Assembly: GCA_028289345.1 (NCBI GenBank)
Contig: JANQQL010000010.1
Coordinates: 769,296-833,295, forward strand
From: Planctomycetota bacterium
Lineage (GTDB): Bacteria; Planctomycetota; B15-G4; SIAN01
Direction of reading: 5' to 3'
Length of the DNA stretch: 64,000 bases
The notes beneath the pieces were generated by a model. The model worked only from the letters and a program-made list of their open reading frames with translations, had not been told where the DNA came from and searched no databases. Below, piece by piece: positions 18,623 through 26,786 of the stretch (the first letter of the stretch is position 1; the number at the start of each line of letters is the position of its first letter). A program made the position numbers and the translations under genes.

Positions 18623-18814
18623 CGAGAGTCTCCTTGTCGCACTTGGAAATGTGAGTCGGAGATCCAGACACCGGCGGTGCGATTTCTTGTTCAGTCCCTC
18701 GAAAAAAATACTGGCCCCCCGGGCCACGAGCTCACCAGCACCGAACTCCGCACCACCGACGGGTGACCCGATCCCGCTCCCCCGTCTCGGCGGTTGCCCC
18801 GAACCGCTCTCCCC

Positions 18815-18851
18815 TTGACAGTCTAGGGGAGATTGGCCACACTCCCCTAGA
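18815..18851 (+). promoter_or_regulatory. Promoter and palindromic operator for the PadR gene
   Basis: A consensus TTGACA (18815-18820) is followed at once by an inverted repeat, TCTAGGGGAG (18822-18831) and CTCCCCTAGA (18842-18851), with a ten-base centre. A third CTAG lies at 18855-18858. The -10 position (about 18838-18843) falls inside the palindrome. The arrangement is what an autorepressing PadR dimer would use. Binding is inferred. Confidence 0.6.
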
Positions 18852-18870
18852 ACATCTAGAGGAGAACGCC

Positions 18871-19215
18871 ATGCCCGAAGCTCGCAACGACCTCCTGCCC
18901 GGCACTCTCGACGTGCTGGTTCTCAAGACGCTCGCCGGAGGCAAGGAACATGGATACGGCATCGCGCGCCGAATCCGTTCCACGTCCAAGGACGTCCTTC
19001 GGGTGGAGGAAGGCTCCCTCTACCCTGCCCTTCATCGCATGGAGCGAAAGGGGTGGATTCGCGCGCAATGGGGATTGTCCGAAGCAAACCGACGAGCCAA
19101 GTTCTATTCCCTGACCCGATCCGGACGGCGACAACTGGACGCCGAAACTGCAAGCTGGAACGTGTTCTCGGAAGCCGTCGGCCGCGTGTTGCGCGCTCGC
19201 CCGGCAGAAGGTTGA
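18871..19215 (+). CDS. PadR-family transcriptional regulator
   Basis: The product is 114 residues from ATG 18871, preceded by GAGGAG. It has the PadR winged-helix pattern: GTLDVLVLKTLAGGKEHGYG, IARRIR, VEEGSLYPALHRMERKGWIR, and NRRAKFYSLTRSGRRQLDAE. It belongs to the short class (PadR domain with little C-terminal extension) that in several phyla is paired with ABC-type permeases bearing a permease-prefix domain. The next gene starts three bases after its stop and carries exactly such a prefix, so the two form an operon. The promoter overlaps a palindrome, suggesting autorepression. The effector is unknown. Confidence 0.9.
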   Translation: MPEARNDLLPGTLDVLVLKTLAGGKEHGYGIARRIRSTSKDVLRVEEGSLYPALHRMERKGWIRAQWGLSEANRRAKFYSLTRSGRRQLDAETASWNVFSEAVGRVLRARPAEG

Positions 19216-19218
19216 TCC

Positions 19219-20751
19219 ATGTCGATCCTGGAACGTGCCCATCAATGGTTGCGAGCGGCGAGATCACCAAAGACCGTCCGATCCGAAATCGAGGAAGAGA
19301 TCCGCTTCCACCTGGAAGAGAGCGCCCGCGAGCTGATCGAGGGCGGAGCCGATCCCGAAGAAGCGGCTTCCCGGGCAAGAGAACTCTTTGGTGATGTAGA
19401 GCGAACGACCCTCGACTGTTTGACGGCTCAGCTAGGATCACGAGGGAGCATGTTGCGGATCCAGTGGATCCTAATCGTCGTTTTACTAGTTTCTCTGGGA
19501 GTCGTCGCAGCGGGCCACGTCGCGGTCGTCCAGGAAGCCAAGGCGGTTCAGGATCTGCTTCGGGCCGAACAGGCCGCTCTCCTCGCAAGAAACAAGGAGA
19601 TTGAGGCGCTCGAGAATTCAGCGCGAGAGGCCACCCGCTCCACCGAGACGTCGGGGGAAATCATTCCCCGACGGGCCCCCACCGAGATCCCCCCGCCTCC
19701 ACGAAGCGCCGATCTCTTGAAAGACGTCGAGTCCTGGCGTTCGCGGTTCGCCGAATGGCCGGGCAGCTGGCGCGACGGGAATGAAATCGCCAAGGATCTC
19801 ATCTTTCGCCTGGACCCGGTCGAGGCACGGCAGGTACTCGAAGCAGTCTGGGACGATCTTTCTGTCGGCCACAAAAAACAAGTTCTGAAAGTAGTGTTCC
19901 TTCAATTCGGACACCCCGAGACCCTGAACATTCTTCATCTGGGAGCCACGGACGCGTCTCTCGAGGTCCAGAATGCTGCGTTCGAGTACTTGCGCAACTA
20001 TGCATTCCAGAGCTTCACCGATCATTTCGACGGATACGGACAGTGGCGCAGCACCTGGGTCGACCGACCTCTTGCCGAGGTGCTTGTCGGAAATGGTCGA
20101 CAGTTCATCCAATCCCTGTTCGGCCTCTCGAAAACGCAACTTGCCGATCGGCTTCGAGACTTCCGCGACTTGGACCTGCGCGCCGCAGATCGGCTCGGGA
20201 TCGACCTCCCCCAAGTGCTTCGCAACGCCGGCGCACTGACACTGGTCGAGGACTGGATTCTCTCCAACAACGAAGAAGCTCGGAAGCGAGGACTGCACTG
20301 GATTCGATCTCTGGAGCCAGAGGAACTCTGGCTTCGGCAGTACGTTCTTCCTTTCCTTTCGCCTCAAGCGACGACTTTCGACGAAGACGTGGACAATGCC
20401 CTCATCGCTCTCGGAAGTCACCGCAACCCATGGGCTGTCGAGCCCATCATCACCTACCTCGAGCGAGTCGTCTCCCAAGTCGACGATGACACGGCTCACC
20501 CGAGCATCTGGTGGGCATCGCGCGCGCTCGCGGAAATCGGCGATCCCACGGTGATTCCCACGATGATCGGATGGATTGCAAGCAATCCCCACTACGACAC
20601 CGTGTATGGAATCGGGCACTTCGGGCTGAGCGAACTCACCGGAGTCAGCTACGAGCCGACTCACGACGGGGAATGGTGGATCGACTGGTGGGAGAAAAAC
20701 CGGACGCGTTTTCCTCCAGAGGTTCAAGCGATCTCAATTCCTCGAGAGTGA
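19219..20751 (+). CDS. Permease-prefix domain protein with membrane span and HEAT-like repeats
   Basis: The 510-residue protein starts three bases after the PadR stop. Residues about 15-65 (VRSEIEEEIRFHLEESAREL, ADPEEAASRARELFGDVERT) are a clear permease-prefix domain, normally fused to MacB/FtsX permeases. Here it is followed by a single span at about 76-96 (IQWILIVVLLVSLGVVAAGH) and a coiled segment (KAVQDLLRAEQAALLARNKE). A long helical region with HEAT-like units follows (AVEPIITYLERV; RALAEIGDPTVIPTMIGWIA; FGLSELTGVSYEPTHDGEWW, then WWEKN). No permease core is present. It is probably a membrane-bound scaffold whose expression is set by the PadR protein. Domain calls are by motif; the function is unknown. 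Confidence 0.8.
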   Translation: MSILERAHQWLRAARSPKTVRSEIEEEIRFHLEESARELIEGGADPEEAASRARELFGDVERTTLDCLTAQLGSRGSMLRIQWILIVVLLVSLGVVAAGHVAVVQEAKAVQDLLRAEQAALLARNKEIEALENSAREATRSTETSGEIIPRRAPTEIPPPPRSADLLKDVESWRSRFAEWPGSWRDGNEIAKDLIFRLDPVEARQVLEAVWDDLSVGHKKQVLKVVFLQFGHPETLNILHLGATDASLEVQNAAFEYLRNYAFQSFTDHFDGYGQWRSTWVDRPLAEVLVGNGRQFIQSLFGLSKTQLADRLRDFRDLDLRAADRLGIDLPQVLRNAGALTLVEDWILSNNEEARKRGLHWIRSLEPEELWLRQYVLPFLSPQATTFDEDVDNALIALGSHRNPWAVEPIITYLERVVSQVDDDTAHPSIWWASRALAEIGDPTVIPTMIGWIASNPHYDTVYGIGHFGLSELTGVSYEPTHDGEWWIDWWEKNRTRFPPEVQAISIPRE

Positions 20752-20765
20752 CAGGTCCCCCCCGA

Positions 20766-21881
20766 TCATTCCCGCGAAGAACTCGACTCCGCACTGCGGA
20801 TCACTCGGAAAATGGTCTCGCGCAAGGCTTGAAGATTGGCTCCGTTCGAATTGCACAGCAATGCAATCGTCAGATCGAGCTGTTCGTAGTAAGCAAGCTC
20901 CGCGGAGAAACCGTTGATCCCGCCGCTGTGGGTGAATCCACCCCCCTCTTCTTCGAACATGATGAGACCGTAGCCATAGGTCATGGCAGAGCCTTCGGGC
21001 GGCACCGGGGTGGTCATGCTTTCGAAAGACTCGGCACTCAGGGCCCGGTGCTCGACCAACGCTCGCGTCCAACGAGTCAGATCCGCTGCGTTGGAAAGGA
21101 GAGCGCCGGCAGCAAACGGCTGAGTCATGCTGATCTTCTGCGCGTTGGCGAGCTGATCGCCACGGGACGTGTAACCCCGAACTCGTCGGGGAACGATCCG
21201 ACGAGGAATCGATAGCTGCATCGAGTCCAGCTCGAGCGGATCGAAGAGGAGAGCTCGCAGGGCGTCGTCGTAACTCTGCCCCGTCGTCTCTTCGATGATC
21301 ATGCCCAGCAAATAGTACCCGGAGTTGTTGTAACGGAAGTCCGTGCCCGGATCGAACTCAAGGGGCAGGTCAGCGAACTTGGCCAGCATCGCTTCGTGAT
21401 CCAGGTCCAGGGTGATGCTCTCGGAAAAGTTCTCGAGATTTGTGTAGCTGGGAATCCCAGAGGTGTGATTGAGCAGATGATGCAGTGAAACTCCTTGGGC
21501 GTGAGCGGGGTAGTCCGGCAACAGGTCCACCAGCTCATCCTCCAGCTCGAGATCTCCCTGTTCGATGAGTTTGAGACACGCGGCAGCCGTGAACTGTTTC
21601 GTGACAGATGCGATTCGGAACACGCTATCCCTGGTGACCGGTACCTGTTGTTCGACGTCCGCCAAGCCGAAGCCCTTGGCGTAGAGAAGCTCACCTCCTC
21701 GGTCGATCGCCACCGAAATGCCAACGGCGCCCTCCTCGACGGCTCGTTCCACAAGCAGGTCGAGATTGGCGGCAGCCGGAAAGTTCGAGGAACCGGTCGC
21801 TTGTGCAGACGGCAAGATCGGCAACATCGCCGCAAGGAACACAATGACCAGGACGTGGGCAATTGGCTTCAGAGTCATCAT
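20766..21881 (-). CDS. Class C beta-lactamase-like serine hydrolase, secreted
   Basis: The product is 371 residues from ATG 21881 (ATG 21878 also possible). A signal peptide (IAHVLVIVFLAAMLPILPSAQA) is followed by the penicillin-binding-protein-like fold: SVTK with Ser92 and Lys95, TSGIPSY, then FRYNNSGYYLLG with Tyr184 and Asn186, and GGFTHSGGINGFSAE as the third box with HSG replacing KTG. Proteins like this include esterases, D-aminopeptidases and peptidoglycan-linked hydrolases; true antibiotic resistance is not implied. It converges on the permease-prefix gene 14 bases away. A related but truncated copy lies at 56265-56897. Confidence 0.85.
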   Translation of the reverse strand: MMTLKPIAHVLVIVFLAAMLPILPSAQATGSSNFPAAANLDLLVERAVEEGAVGISVAIDRGGELLYAKGFGLADVEQQVPVTRDSVFRIASVTKQFTAAACLKLIEQGDLELEDELVDLLPDYPAHAQGVSLHHLLNHTSGIPSYTNLENFSESITLDLDHEAMLAKFADLPLEFDPGTDFRYNNSGYYLLGMIIEETTGQSYDDALRALLFDPLELDSMQLSIPRRIVPRRVRGYTSRGDQLANAQKISMTQPFAAGALLSNAADLTRWTRALVEHRALSAESFESMTTPVPPEGSAMTYGYGLIMFEEEGGGFTHSGGINGFSAELAYYEQLDLTIALLCNSNGANLQALRETIFRVIRSAESSSSRE

Positions 21882-22082
21882 GACCTTGTGTACTCGGCAG
21901 CTTTGTCGAACGTTCGAGAAAATGGTCGTCGGGAGAGTCCCTTGCTCTTCCCCCGTTCGACGCCCCGACACAAGCTTTGCAGACATCCTTGGATGGTCGG
22001 GCCGGGACTTTTCACCTCGGCCAAGGAGTCCAACCACCGGGATCGCTTTGAACTCACCAAAGTCTCCACAGACCTCTGCCGA

Positions 22083-22889
22083 TCATTCCTTGGAGTCGCC
22101 AGCGAGGGAGTTTGGCGCCTTGGCCTGACCCGCGGCCTCCATCGACTCCATCCAGAGCGCGGCGCCGGGACTGCCGTACTTCGCCAACGTCCCCATGCGC
22201 GAGGCCCAGTTCTGCTCCGGAGTCGGAGGAGCGTTCGGCAGCAAGTGGGTTTCCCCATCGATCTCACGAAGCGAAACGCGACTCCACGACTCGCGTTCCT
22301 CCTGAATCCGTCGCAGAGCTCTTTGGAACAGAGCTTCGGCATTTTCCTGGTTTCGCGAAGCGTATTCGTGTCCAAGACTTCCAAAAAGAGCACGCCATCG
22401 AAGCTCATGGGCGTACAGCGCCTTCCCGCGAGCGTCGTAGTACTCTGCCTTTCCGAGAAGTCCCACCGCTCTCTTCTCCCGCGAGAACCCAGGCATGCCC
22501 GCCATGGTCCCGAAGAAACTGATGAGGTCCTCTTCCTCGACAAAACGGTGCAGAATCAAGCAAGCACACTCTGTCATCCACCAAGGGTCGTCGCCTTCCA
22601 TGATGACCGAAGTCAACGCGAAGACGTGTGGGAAGTGATCATCCGTCGCGTTTCGGAGGACCCAGAGAACCGCATCCGGGTCCCCTTGAACGGCCATGCG
22701 ACGGTATCGAGGGAAGAGCTCTCGCATTTGCAGAGAGAACTCATGCAGAGACTCCTCGGTCGCTCCCCCACCGGCACCGAGCCACTCGGTGACAAAGGCC
22801 TCATACTCCTTGTCAAGGACTGCCATCGATTCTTCCGTGGAGCTTCCTTGGGCGAGGACCAAGATGAAAGAACTGATCGCGTGGAGCAT
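22083..22889 (-). CDS. Secreted hypothetical protein
   Basis: The product is 268 residues from ATG 22889, which has GGAGGG seven bases upstream. A short hydrophobic N-terminus (LHAISSFILVLAQG) suggests a signal peptide. The rest is helical and acidic, with VLDKEYEAFVTEWLG near the start, and then blocks such as FPRYRRMAVQGDPDAVLWVL, NATDDHFPHVFALT, EDDLISFFGTM-like LISFFGTMAGMPGF, and RNQENAEALFQRALRRIQEE. Planctomycete proteins with such DKEYxxF segments and helical repeats are common but uncharacterised. It lies in the same direction as the beta-lactamase-like gene, 201 bases upstream of it. I assign no function. Confidence 0.6.
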   Translation of the reverse strand: MLHAISSFILVLAQGSSTEESMAVLDKEYEAFVTEWLGAGGGATEESLHEFSLQMRELFPRYRRMAVQGDPDAVLWVLRNATDDHFPHVFALTSVIMEGDDPWWMTECACLILHRFVEEEDLISFFGTMAGMPGFSREKRAVGLLGKAEYYDARGKALYAHELRWRALFGSLGHEYASRNQENAEALFQRALRRIQEERESWSRVSLREIDGETHLLPNAPPTPEQNWASRMGTLAKYGSPGAALWMESMEAAGQAKAPNSLAGDSKE

Positions 22890-24097
22890 GTCTGTCCCTC
22901 CGGAGTCACGAAGTTGGGGGAAGCAAGAGTACGCTCTCGGTACGTCGTCAGGCAAAATTCCTCCGAACGTCCCGGGAACGACCCTTCGGGGCCGACGCTC
23001 TTCGCTACCGCAGACGCAGCGCTCTGGTACCTCGCGTTCCGCTCTACCAACAAAATTGAACCACGCGCTCTCACCTCGGAGCTCTCCATCCGCCTCCTGA
23101 CACCGGCACTAGGACGCATCCTGTAGGCCCGAGCGGTCCTCAATCGTGCGAGCCGGCGAACCGTGATCGGCACCACCTCCGTTTGGACCGACCGGAGCGA
23201 CGCATCTCCCAGTGCAGTCGCCCAAGGCACGGACGTATTTCCTCGACAGGGGCACGCCTGATACTCCCTACTCAGATCGGCCTCTCAGCAAACTCAAGGA
23301 CCGGAAACTACGTTGGGAACGCGACAAGTGAATAACTGCCACTCATTTGAGGATGAGTCCCGCCCAATGCTCCAATCGTTGCCACAGGTCCTTTCTTGTC
23401 AACTTACACAGCAATCAGATGAGCGGTTGCGAGTTGCACATCACAATTCTCTCGCAGACATGCATTCTTTCGCCGTCAGAGCCCCTGCCTCGACCCCCTT
23501 CACGGACACGAGACTTCTTCGTTGACACCATCTCCCCACCTTCACAGAAAGTTGAGCTATCTGCACTTCTTTCAAACTCATTCATCGACGAAGACAGATT
23601 CCCAATCACCTGCTGGTCGTTTGATGTCCCCTCTTCACATTCGTCGCAACCCTGCAACAAAGACGATCCGACGTTCATGGCATGGACAGGATTCACGGTG
23701 ACCGCTCCCGCGAGATCAGGGGCGGGTAAAGCACACCGACGAAATCCGAATCGGAATCCCATCCATAGCGGCTGACAATCTGATGGCGACACCGCGCGAC
23801 GACACCGAATATCGTCATCCGCATGTGCAGTGGCACAGCCTAGCCTAGGCCGAGAATGACGCGGAACATTCCAGGCCTAGAAACCTCGGCATTGGATCCT
23901 AATGTTCTCCGCCTACGCGGTACTCCGGTTCATCTGTAGTCGAACAAGCGCGATCGCGCCGAATTTCAATTGCCCGCCCTCACCGCAGAATCAGTTCTCA
24001 ATCACTCTGAAATCCTCTCCTCCACAATCCGAACGCCAGAGCGCTACGTGGTCTCGAAACTCTGACACTATGCAGTTGACGACTTGACGAGAGCATC
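22890..24097. other. Long gene-poor stretch upstream of the Cache regulator
   Basis: About 1.2 kb without a supported gene. The part from roughly 23300 to 24097 looks less GC-rich than the surroundings (not computed). Overlapping frames at 23347-23775 (+) and 23415-23792 (-) lack ribosome sites and family resemblance. A cluster of CTAG palindromes lies at 23838-23880. The region may hold a decayed gene or long regulatory DNA; I cannot tell. Confidence 0.4.
23838..23850. promoter_or_regulatory. CTAG-rich palindrome, candidate operator
   Basis: GCCTAGCCTAGGC is a perfect palindrome with a one-base centre, and another GGCCTAG follows about 25 bases later. CTAG is usually rare in bacterial DNA, so three copies in about 45 bases stand out. 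It lies about 250 bases before the membrane-tethered HTH gene, which might bind it; no data support this. Confidence 0.3.
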
Positions 24098-26722
24098 ATG
24101 TCGGAAAGCACAGAGAAAGACACTCGCAGTGAAGACCCCCCTGACGACAGCAAAGGAAGCGCGAAACAACCCGCGAATCGTGAAGCCACCGCAAGGACGC
24201 TTCGCGAGGCACTCCAGATCCCCGGCAAGCGTCGAAAGCTAGCCAACCGAGCACAAGCCGGCTATCTCCTAGCTCTCTTAGTCACAGCACTCTCCGTCGC
24301 CGTACAGTGGGCCGCCCAATTCAGACGCAATCAGGAATCGTATGCGTCAAGCATTCGCGAGGATCTCAATATCTACCCGACGATCCTCGGAACGGCGACG
24401 GACACTGATCGCTTTCGCTTCTTCAAGAGGGCGGGCAAGAAAGTCGAGGAACTGGCCTCAAACATCTCCAAGTCGTTTCTCGAGCCCCCACCCGAGATCG
24501 CGCGCTTCCCCGTCGTTCCCGAATGTGTTCTTTGGAGCTACGCGAACCAAGCGCATCTCAGTTCGAGCGAGGAACTCCGTCAAGAACTCGGCCAACATCC
24601 CTCTCTTGCCAGCACTGCGGCACCCAGACCGGACCCAAACTACCGAGACGCCCTTGTTCTGTGGCATCCTCACTATCACCGTCACACAGCAACTCCGATC
24701 GATTCCGAATCGGACGATTCGGGTGTGAAGGATCAAACGAGAGAGACCGATTGCACTACCCTCACGAGCGACGAAGGTCCGTCACCTGAAGAAATCCTGC
24801 GTATCTCTCAGCTCTTGTACTACGCGTTTGTCCAGATTCCTGGCGACACACCCACCGAAGACTCCTTTGAGGAAGGACTTGGAGAGGGAGAGATCCGATG
24901 GGGTCGCCGACCGGAACGAATGCATTCCGCTGCGGCGTGGCCGTCTGTCGCATTCACCTACTGCACGATCAAAGCACGCCCTTCGGCATTTCCCGCAGTA
25001 TCGAGCGCCAACGAATCGACGGGCACAAGCGTAGATCACTCGGATCATCTCTACATTGGGTTCCCTGGCGTTTCCCTCACTTTCGATGCTGACAAGGAAT
25101 CGAGAAAAGACGAATACGACCCTGTCGCGACAGCGTGGTATCGAAAGTCATCACCAAAGCCCGGCCGAACCTCTTCGACGGAGGAGGCCGAAACAACATC
25201 ATGGACCTACGCCTATGAAGACCCATCGGGCGCAGCGGTCATCACCTGTTCCGCTCCGATCTATGACCCACAGTTCCCAAACAAGGTCATCGGCGTCGTG
25301 GCGGTCGACTTCCACGCGGAATCGATCGCTAGATTTCACGGAAATGGAACTCCCTATATTGCCAATCTCGTCCTCCTATTCGTTCTCTGCCTTCTGATGT
25401 GGGAAATTCTGGTCGGCGGAGGCGTGTGGCATCGCTTTGAGTGGATCTTCTTTTCTACTGCCCTTGTGTACGCGTTCTACGTCTTCCGGTTCTTCTGCTG
25501 GATGTACCCTCCAACGACGAGCCTCTGGGAAAACATTGCGGCTCACATCAGTATTGCACTCTCCATGCTGAGCAGTGCAGCCCTGTTTGTCGCATCGGTG
25601 TATGTATTCAACGCACTCGCCAAAGAAGAAGTCGAGGGCTTTCAGCCGTTCTTTGGCTCCTTCGAGAAGTTCATGGAGGGGCACCCGAATCTGTCGCCAG
25701 TGCTCATGGTGTTCGCGAGCACGACCATGGTTGCGATCGCTGTTGGCCTACTACGTCTTGCGATCAATCATGAGCCAGTGCCTGACGTTGACCTGACTTG
25801 GGCGGGGCTGATCGACACAAGCTTCTCCGTCATCGCAATCATCACGTTTGGGGTTCGCTTCAGCGTGTGGCTAAGCCGACTCATCTCGCCGTGGGTTGGA
25901 TATTTGCTTTTCGCGGCCTTCTTCGGCTACTGCATCCTCCAGCTGCCGGAAACAATCTGGGCTCAGAACCCAAACTATTGGTGGTACATCTTCCTCATGA
26001 AGATGGTTGTTTTCGGTGCCATCCTCGTGACGATGTACTACTGGACCGAAGAAAGGAACGCGCGCAGAATTGCAAATGGGCGGCTCTCCCTGGAGTTCCT
26101 CTCTCCACTGCATTCCCCGGGTCTCTTGGTTTTCTTCTTCTTAGGGACCCGAAAACTGGTCCTTGGGAACGCCGCGGCCGCAGAAGCTCTGGGCTGGACA
26201 ACTCTAAACCCTGTCCGAGACCTACCGGGATTCTTTGAGCCACCGCGGTGGCGCAGCAGCTGGGATCAGATGTTCACGCCCGGCGAAGGCGCCCGAATCC
26301 GGGATCATTTGAGGGCGAAGGCCGGAGACGAGCGCGGGAGACAGTCTCTAACAAACATTCGAACAACACTTGCCTCGAACACCAATGAATCCGTTCCGGT
26401 GAACTTAGAAAGCATCATGGAGTGGGAAGTCCAAGAGAGCCTCCGCGGCCAGTTCGAGGGTCGCCTCTCCGTACTCATCGCCAGAAGGTGCGTCTCTACC
26501 GAGCCAGCGGGAGTCAATGAAGGCGAGACCTTCGGCATTGAAGCTCTCGAAATGCAGATCAAAGCGCGGAACTGGTCAATCTCGGATTGCGCTCGCTGGT
26601 TTCGTGTGCGCCCGTCGACGGTACGAAGATGGCTACGTGGTGGGAAGCCATCCGAGGCAAGCCTGGCACGCTGGAGACAGCTCGTTCGTCAGAGATTCAC
26701 TGGCGAAACGCATGACCATTAG
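24098..26722 (+). CDS. Membrane-tethered Cache-PAS-like-HTH regulator
   Basis: This 874-residue protein has an unusual layout. A basic N-terminus precedes a span at about 54-74. A large extracytoplasmic part then shows dCache features: HLYIGFPGVSLTF, YDPVATAWYRKS (about 340), and SAPIYDPQFPNKVIGVVAVD (about 390). From about 420 to 650 come seven or eight spans (VLLFVLCLLMWEILVGG; LVYAFYVFRFFCWMYP; VVFGAILVTMYYWTE). A PAS-like segment follows (GLLVFFFLGTRKLVLGNAAA), and about 814-865 is a helix-turn-helix (ISDCARWFRVRPSTVRRWLR). Together this suggests a one-component sensor that binds a small ligand outside and DNA inside. Codon use looks less GC-rich than its neighbours, suggesting transfer. 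No partner gene is adjacent. Confidence 0.75.
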   Translation: MSESTEKDTRSEDPPDDSKGSAKQPANREATARTLREALQIPGKRRKLANRAQAGYLLALLVTALSVAVQWAAQFRRNQESYASSIREDLNIYPTILGTATDTDRFRFFKRAGKKVEELASNISKSFLEPPPEIARFPVVPECVLWSYANQAHLSSSEELRQELGQHPSLASTAAPRPDPNYRDALVLWHPHYHRHTATPIDSESDDSGVKDQTRETDCTTLTSDEGPSPEEILRISQLLYYAFVQIPGDTPTEDSFEEGLGEGEIRWGRRPERMHSAAAWPSVAFTYCTIKARPSAFPAVSSANESTGTSVDHSDHLYIGFPGVSLTFDADKESRKDEYDPVATAWYRKSSPKPGRTSSTEEAETTSWTYAYEDPSGAAVITCSAPIYDPQFPNKVIGVVAVDFHAESIARFHGNGTPYIANLVLLFVLCLLMWEILVGGGVWHRFEWIFFSTALVYAFYVFRFFCWMYPPTTSLWENIAAHISIALSMLSSAALFVASVYVFNALAKEEVEGFQPFFGSFEKFMEGHPNLSPVLMVFASTTMVAIAVGLLRLAINHEPVPDVDLTWAGLIDTSFSVIAIITFGVRFSVWLSRLISPWVGYLLFAAFFGYCILQLPETIWAQNPNYWWYIFLMKMVVFGAILVTMYYWTEERNARRIANGRLSLEFLSPLHSPGLLVFFFLGTRKLVLGNAAAAEALGWTTLNPVRDLPGFFEPPRWRSSWDQMFTPGEGARIRDHLRAKAGDERGRQSLTNIRTTLASNTNESVPVNLESIMEWEVQESLRGQFEGRLSVLIARRCVSTEPAGVNEGETFGIEALEMQIKARNWSISDCARWFRVRPSTVRRWLRGGKPSEASLARWRQLVRQRFTGETHDH

Positions 26723-26727
26723 CTCGA

Positions 26728-26744
26728 AAAGGGTGACGCCCTTT
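26728..26744. terminator. Short hairpin between converging genes
   Basis: AAAGGG and CCCTTT pair around TGACG just after the regulator's stop. It is small and lacks a T-tract. It is a weak candidate terminator for either converging gene. Confidence 0.3.
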
Positions 26745-26786
26745 GGATCAGGACACGACGACCCCAATAAAGGCTCTCGCGCGGCG

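Noticed and set aside
21495..23126. 543-residue plus-strand frame across two minus-strand genes
   Set aside because: It crosses two genes with good starts and signal peptides, has no ribosome site and no recognisable content.
23347..23792. Small genes on either strand upstream of the Cache regulator
   Set aside because: Two overlapping frames lack ribosome sites, signal peptides and any recognised family; Cys content alone is not enough.
26728..26744. Hairpin as a definite terminator
   Set aside because: Only six base pairs with no T-tract; kept as a weak candidate.
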